This document shows, one piece after another, positions 7,161-10,517 of a stretch of 10,517 nt of DNA. Each line of letters starts with the position of its first letter. Position 1 is the stretch's first letter. Below the pieces are notes generated by a model. The model worked only from the letters and a program-made list of their open reading frames with translations, did not search any database and was not told the origin of the DNA. The stretch spans positions 1 through 10,517 of the forward strand of contig DPMX01000358.1 in NCBI GenBank assembly GCA_003540955.1. The letters are read 5' to 3'. Position numbers and translations under genes: made by a program. This DNA comes from Gammaproteobacteria bacterium. Lineage in GTDB: Bacteria; Pseudomonadota; Gammaproteobacteria; Ga0077536.

Positions 7161-7511
7161 ATGAGAACTACCGATATTTTTGAAAATCATGACCTAATCT
7201 TCGATCCCGGCGACCCACTTAATGGGAGTTTATATTTGTGTTGTTCGCGCAACCAAACGGGCCCTTCCTCAGAAAGATTAATTGAAACGTTACGGATTGC
7301 CGGAATATGGTCGAAGTCAGAGCCGAAACTAGTGCCTGATGAGCAACGTGATAGCTACAAATCTCAGCTAGAATTTATAGAGGCAGTAAGTTATGTGGTC
7401 GGCGGTAAAAAGTTCACAATTGCATGTTTTGATCACCCGAAATACCCATCGGACGAAGAGAGATGGGGGAAGTGGAAAACGACATTCGATCGGCAATACG
7501 TACGTATATAG
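7161..7511 (+). CDS. Unrecognised 116-residue protein
   Basis: I do not recognise this protein. The frame opens at a TTG (7137) overlapping the dioxygenase stop, but GAGGA at 7148-7152 sits 8 nt before the ATG at 7161, which I take as the start. It is cytoplasmic by appearance, with no signal peptide or membrane helix. The first part (11-30) has FDPGDPLNGSLYLCCSR with adjacent Cys27-Cys28. The middle (55-72) is charged and helical. The end holds VVGGKKFTIACFDHPKYP (79-96) followed by an Arg/Lys/Trp-rich tail. The DHPxxP piece faintly recalls part of DUF6807 (PmoA-like) proteins, but this is too little for an assignment. It sits 20 nt after the dioxygenase gene and its TAG overlaps the AGGA of the next gene, so it is very probably made with them. 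Confidence 0.72.
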   Translation: MRTTDIFENHDLIFDPGDPLNGSLYLCCSRNQTGPSSERLIETLRIAGIWSKSEPKLVPDEQRDSYKSQLEFIEAVSYVVGGKKFTIACFDHPKYPSDEERWGKWKTTFDRQYVRI

Positions 7512-7520
7512 GAACTATAG

Positions 7521-8480
7521 ATGGGGGTAATGATAGAAGGTAAATGGCACGAGCGCTGGCTCGAAACCGAATCGAGTGGAGGCCGATTCATTCGAACCGA
7601 GTCACAATTCCGGAATTGGGTCACCTCTGATGGCCGGCCTGGACCGAGCGGCGAAGGTGGATTCAAGGCGGAAGCCGGTCGATATCATCTATATGTCGGT
7701 CACGCCTGCCCTTGGGCCCACAGAACTGTCATCTTTCGGACATTAAAAGGGCTTGAAGATATGGTAGATCTATCGATCGTACATTGGCATATGACAAAAG
7801 ATGGGTGGAACTTTACTAAGGGAAATGGAGTCGTTGCTGATCCACTACACCATGCTGATTATGTTTATGAGATCTACCGCGCAGCAGATCCGAATTACTC
7901 TGGACGAGCTACGATCCCAATTCTTTGGGATAAAAAGAAGTCAACCATCGTCAGTAATGAATCATCCGAAATTATCCGGATGTTCAACTCCGGTTTTGAG
8001 GAATTGGACGTAAAACCAGGTGATTACTACCCGGAGGACCTACGTAACGAAATTGATATTATTAACCACCGGGTATATGAGACAGTAAATAATGGTGTAT
8101 ATAAATGTGGGTTCTCGACCAGCCAGGCAGCTTACGAGGAAGCGATATTCCCACTATTTGAATCACTCGATTGGTTAGAGGAACTCCTCAAAGACCGCAC
8201 TTACTTACTCGGGAATAGATTAACCGAGGCAGATTGGCGTCTCTTCACTACCCTTATTCGTTTTGACCCAGTCTACGTCGGCCATTTTAAATGTAACCTC
8301 CGCCGTATAGTGGATTATCCAAATCTCTCTCGGTTGACTCAAATGCTCTACGCCTATCCTGGAGTTGCGAGCACAGTTAATATAGACCACATCAAGAATC
8401 ATTATTATGGCAGTCACGAGTCGATAAACCCAAGTCTAGTCGTCCCGAAGGGACCTGTTCATTTTATCGGTAGTGATTAA
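7521..8480 (+). CDS. Glutathionyl-hydroquinone reductase (xi-class glutathione transferase)
   Basis: This 319-residue protein is a full-length member of the YqjG/PcpF/ECM4 group. After an N-terminal extension (1-53) comes the thioredoxin-like domain with YVGHACPWAHRT; Cys63 is the catalytic cysteine and has the same number as in E. coli YqjG. The cis-proline is in ATIPILWD (Pro133) and the glutathione-binding turn is VSNESSEI (144-151). The all-helical domain has NNGVYKCGF (190-198), TEADWRLF (235-242) and the C-terminal HYYGSHESINP (294-304), all typical. The enzyme removes glutathione from glutathionyl-hydroquinones through a mixed disulfide, giving the free hydroquinone and GSSG with a second GSH. 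ATG 7521 has AGGA at 7510-7513, 7 nt before. It ends the operon and converges on gentisate dioxygenase 48 bp on. The CPWAH site excludes a zeta-class maleylpyruvate isomerase. Confidence 0.93.
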   Translation: MGVMIEGKWHERWLETESSGGRFIRTESQFRNWVTSDGRPGPSGEGGFKAEAGRYHLYVGHACPWAHRTVIFRTLKGLEDMVDLSIVHWHMTKDGWNFTKGNGVVADPLHHADYVYEIYRAADPNYSGRATIPILWDKKKSTIVSNESSEIIRMFNSGFEELDVKPGDYYPEDLRNEIDIINHRVYETVNNGVYKCGFSTSQAAYEEAIFPLFESLDWLEELLKDRTYLLGNRLTEADWRLFTTLIRFDPVYVGHFKCNLRRIVDYPNLSRLTQMLYAYPGVASTVNIDHIKNHYYGSHESINPSLVVPKGPVHFIGSD

Positions 8481-8528
8481 AGACAAAGCGTTGAAGCTTC
8501 TTAATTTCGATTGCTACCCCGATTTTCT

Positions 8529-9572
8529 CTATGCCCCAGCACGATCTTCGCGCCATATTCCCATCCCCACTTGGATTGGTCGGTCGGAGAAGCTAAATAG
8601 GACGGCGTCTTCATTAGCTACGTGACATTGAGGAGCCCAGCAGGGCACTACAAAATGGTCACGTTTACCCCATTCGAATGCCTGCCCACCTATCACTGAC
8701 CTCCCAGAACCTTCAACGACGCTGTATACTGTTGCATCGGTGCAACGATAGATCGATGTCTCGTAAGCCTTAGGCAAAAGCTGCATAAAAGTTCCTATTG
8801 TCGGCATCGCATAGTGACCGTTGTCAGGATTGACGTAACGCAATTTAAGTCCATGACAGAGGTCCCATTCCTCAGTCTTGCGCATTTGTTCCAGCACTTC
8901 TCGCGTTCGCGCATAGGGGTAATTAAAGACCGGTGAGGCACCGTTTTGTTGTTGATGGTCGACCGGCATCAAACCGGACCCATACCGAGCAATCGAATCA
9001 CCATTCGGACGAGTAGTCGGATGTATTTTGTTGGGGTATTGTTCAGCAAAGGTAACGTCAAGAGTCTCGATCAACGGAACATCGAGACCGTCAAGCCATA
9101 TCATTGGTGAATCCGTCTCGTTCCCGTGGTCATGCCAAGTCCACGACGGGGTGATGACAAAATCACCCTCTGACATGATTGTCTTTTCGCCTTCGACGGC
9201 AGTATATGCACCAGAACCTTCTATAATAAACCGCAACGCCGATTGAGTATGTCGATGTGCCGGGGCGATTTCACCAGGCATGATGAGCTGTAGTCCAGCA
9301 TATAACGATGTGGTCACTCGATACCGACCGCGCATACCTGGGTTTTCGAGAATTAAAACGCGACGCTCTGCCTCTTCGGCGGTAATAAGATCAGCCGACT
9401 TCAAGAGAGTATCCCGGATTTCATCGTAGTGCCAAATATACGGTTGACAGTCGCTATATGGCGTTGACCTCGCAAAGGTATGCAACACTTCCCATAGAGG
9501 CGCCAAATTTTTTGGATCGCAGTCTTGGTTGTAGTAGGAAGCAAGATCAGGCCGGACCTCTGCAGTAATCAT
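8529..9572 (-). CDS. Gentisate 1,2-dioxygenase
   Basis: This 347-residue bicupin ring-cleavage enzyme converts gentisate (2,5-dihydroxybenzoate) to maleylpyruvate with O2 and Fe(II). The N-terminal cupin carries the metal site: APAHRHTQSALRFIIEG gives His106 and His108, and TPSWTWHDHGN gives His147, a spacing matching known gentisate dioxygenases. The C-terminal cupin (about 255-335) has lost the H-x-H pair, as usual in this family. The N-terminal YIWHYDEIRD and the central FNYPYARTREVLE are also family-typical. Length is normal. The ATG at 9572 is preceded by GGGGGGAA (9588-9581), 8 nt upstream. The next pathway steps, maleylpyruvate isomerase and fumarylpyruvate hydrolase, are not in the window, and the gene seems to be transcribed alone from the 567-bp gap. 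Confidence 0.95.
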   Translation of the reverse strand: MITAEVRPDLASYYNQDCDPKNLAPLWEVLHTFARSTPYSDCQPYIWHYDEIRDTLLKSADLITAEEAERRVLILENPGMRGRYRVTTSLYAGLQLIMPGEIAPAHRHTQSALRFIIEGSGAYTAVEGEKTIMSEGDFVITPSWTWHDHGNETDSPMIWLDGLDVPLIETLDVTFAEQYPNKIHPTTRPNGDSIARYGSGLMPVDHQQQNGASPVFNYPYARTREVLEQMRKTEEWDLCHGLKLRYVNPDNGHYAMPTIGTFMQLLPKAYETSIYRCTDATVYSVVEGSGRSVIGGQAFEWGKRDHFVVPCWAPQCHVANEDAVLFSFSDRPIQVGMGIWREDRAGA

Positions 9573-9586
9573 CTTTATAATTCCCC

Positions 9587-9613
9587 CCTAAACAGACTAG
9601 AATCAGTCTTAGG
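9587..9613. promoter_or_regulatory. Imperfect inverted repeat at the gentisate dioxygenase leader
   Basis: AGACT (9594-9598) and AGTCT (9605-9609) form an inverted repeat with a 6-nt spacer, extended by CCTA (9587-9590) and TAGG (9610-9613) with a 3-nt bulge on one side. One arm overlaps the G-run of the ribosome site, so a hairpin in the mRNA could affect initiation, or a regulator could bind the DNA here. Its function is an inference from position. Confidence 0.3.
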
Positions 9614-9622
9614 TTGAGCCGC

Positions 9623-9637
9623 TGCCAAATTCTGGCA
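9623..9637. promoter_or_regulatory. Palindrome TGCCA-N5-TGGCA upstream of gentisate dioxygenase
   Basis: This is a perfect 5-bp inverted repeat with a 5-nt A/T-rich centre (AATTC), 51-65 bp before the start codon. Size and placement suit a dimeric regulator operator such as LysR or MarR type, but no regulator gene is in the window to link it with. Confidence 0.3.
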
Positions 9638-9718
9638 AATTTACTCTTAGTGCGTCTACAAATTTCTGAAAACAATTCAAAGATTCGGTTGGCATATCCC
9701 TATCTCTACGTATCTTAG

Positions 9719-9728
9719 CCCCCCCCCC
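9719..9728. repeat. Ten-base C homopolymer
   Basis: An uninterrupted run of ten C (G on the other strand) lies about 150 bp upstream of gentisate dioxygenase and 87 bp beyond the stop of the doubtful ORF. Runs of this length are prone to slippage in vivo and to sequencing error. It falls in no coding frame I support. Confidence 0.8.
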
Positions 9729-9814
9729 ATCAGTCTCTGGACGATGGAACAAGCCTATGTGATTTGCAGTATGACAATCGATTTTCGCGTCAGTAACGTG
9801 GTCGATGTTCCTAA

Positions 9815-10027
9815 TTACGTCGTTTCGGCACTACTCCCAGACGCGTTTTTTCCTACTGATTGTGTGCTCCCCTGAGGAACAATAGTTGCGTTAGTAATCT
9901 TTTTCATTGCAAGAAACGGGCCGATCGTTCTTAATTTGCGCAACCTAATCCAAAAACCCCGGATCACATTTGTGAGGCGCAGTATGACGCGTTCGACAAT
10001 TAAATTGGCCTCCTTAGCGAATGACAT
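9815..10027 (-). CDS. Possible small basic protein of 70 residues (uncertain)
   Basis: I do not recognise this frame. The frame extends up to an ATG at 10111, but AGGGGA (10039-10034) lies 6 nt before the ATG at 10027, so I use that start. Residues 9-32 form a likely amphipathic helix rich in Ile, Leu, Val and Arg (for example IRGFWIRLRKLR at 22-33). The last 20 residues are rich in Ser, Thr, Gly and Ala. The good ribosome site and the otherwise empty gap speak for a gene. Its short length and lack of any known family speak against it. Confidence 0.3.
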   Translation of the reverse strand: MSFAKEANLIVERVILRLTNVIRGFWIRLRKLRTIGPFLAMKKITNATIVPQGSTQSVGKNASGSSAETT

Positions 10028-10139
10028 ATATGTTCCCCTGCAATTGTTGACTCTGTAGTACACTTCCCTTGGGCACCGACTGCTTGCAAAAGATGGTTCG
10101 AAGGGCGTCAATTACAAATAAATGTAGGAACATCACAAA

Positions 10140-10517
10140 GTGACATTAACTCGCACTACAATAACTTTCGCATTCTTCATGCTTTCGTCACTAGCAACAC
10201 TTGCCAGCGATGATATTTCAAGAGAGGACTTGATTGCCTGGATAGCTTCTGGCGACGGTCTTACGCCGCCGCAAGCCGGCAAAACCTTAGAGGCCGGCGA
10301 TAATGCAATCACTGCGTTCCTACCTCCTGGCTATGCTAATGAATATAATTTCCCTGGTGTTCGCCTTGAAATTCAAGCCACCACTCAATTTAAACCGCAT
10401 CAAGTCTATGTTGAAGCAAGTGCCGCACATTATGGTACGGCTCGACTCGCGGCCGACGGCGCTCTGCAAAATTATGTAGCGGGGCGACCCTTTGATCCGG
10501 TTCTATTTGAACAGGCC
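10140..10517 (+). CDS. DUF1329 family exported protein, N-terminal part (3' truncated)
   Basis: From a GTG at 10140 the frame stays open to the window end (126 codons), with an in-frame TAG at 10125-10127 just upstream and AGGA at 10126-10129. Starting at GTG gives a good signal peptide: MTLTR, a hydrophobic stretch to about residue 21, and a likely cut after Ala22 (TLA/SDD). Starting at the ATG at 10179 would remove most of it. The mature part shows LTPPQAGKT (41-49), FPGVRLE (71-77), QVYVEASAAHYGTARLAADG (88-107) and YVAGRPFDP (112-120), the latter typical of DUF1329 N-termini. Members are about 400-450 residues, exported, LolA-like in fold, and often sit beside DUF1302 and RND/MMPL-type export genes. 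The function is not established. Neighbours to the right are out of view. Confidence 0.85.
   Translation, partial: MTLTRTTITFAFFMLSSLATLASDDISREDLIAWIASGDGLTPPQAGKTLEAGDNAITAFLPPGYANEYNFPGVRLEIQATTQFKPHQVYVEASAAHYGTARLAADGALQNYVAGRPFDPVLFEQA

Larger units (their letters stand above)
9573..10139. other. 567-bp gap between divergent genes
   Basis: This is the only long stretch without a confident gene. It holds the ribosome site of gentisate dioxygenase, two inverted repeats near that gene (9587-9613 and 9623-9637), a ten-C run at 9719-9728, a doubtful leftward 70-codon ORF (10027-9815) and the leader of the DUF1329 gene, with AGGA at 10126-10129. I saw no tRNA-like fold, no convincing -10/-35 pair and no match to a known gene in either direction. 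Confidence 0.5.

Noticed and set aside
7521..8480. Maleylpyruvate isomerase (zeta-class GST) of the gentisate pathway
   Set aside because: A GST next to gentisate dioxygenase suggests this, but the CPWAH site, the N-terminal extension and the length of 319 are those of xi-class glutathionyl-hydroquinone reductases, not the Ser-based site of zeta enzymes.
8481..8528. Palindrome GAAGCTTC as a terminator between the convergent reductase and gentisate dioxygenase genes
   Set aside because: The palindrome has no loop or T-tract and the nearby AAGC/GCTT pairing is just 4 bp.

Overview
The window is a gene-dense stretch of roughly balanced base composition, most likely from a Gram-negative proteobacterium and perhaps a marine gammaproteobacterium. 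Support for this is a YgiQ-type radical SAM protein, a DUF1329 exported protein with a signal peptide at the right edge, an ETHE1/rhodanese fusion and a xi-class glutathione transferase, which together fit a glutathione-using proteobacterium. The taxon is an inference; no rRNA, tRNA or other phylogenetic marker is present. I found no mobile element, CRISPR array or phage gene.

Layout. Positions 1-459 (+) hold the C-terminal part of a luciferase-like (LLM) flavin monooxygenase, cut by the window start. It converges on a thiolase at 501-1679 (-). The thiolase is divergent from a persulfide dioxygenase-rhodanese fusion at 1793-2866 (+). Next comes a leftward pair: a full-length YgiQ radical SAM protein (3555-5762) followed 17 nt later by a PNPOx-fold flavoprotein (3001-3537). 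Divergent from YgiQ is a tight rightward four-gene operon: a small PPOX/F420-type oxidoreductase (5881-6276), a TauD/TfdA-family 2-oxoglutarate dioxygenase (6289-7140), an unrecognised 116-aa protein (7161-7511) and a glutathionyl-hydroquinone reductase (7521-8480). It converges on gentisate 1,2-dioxygenase at 8529-9572 (-). A 567-bp gap follows, with candidate operator palindromes, a ten-C tract and one doubtful 70-codon ORF. The window ends in the start of a DUF1329 gene (10140 to the edge, +), whose GTG start and signal peptide I assigned by reading the frame directly.

How the genes may work together. Gentisate dioxygenase opens the ring of a para-hydroquinone acid. Its convergent neighbour reduces glutathionyl-hydroquinones, the adducts formed when (hydro)quinones are oxidised and trapped by glutathione. 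The same operon has a substrate-oxidising 2-oxoglutarate dioxygenase and a small flavin/deazaflavin oxidoreductase. The LLM monooxygenase, the thiolase and the DUF1329 gene would all suit catabolism of an organic substrate. A catabolic or detoxifying island for an aromatic or ether-like compound is therefore reasonable, but no substrate can be read from the sequence. The persulfide dioxygenase-rhodanese fusion handles glutathione persulfide and shares only the glutathione theme. The most interesting unit is the four-gene operon with its orphan 116-aa protein.
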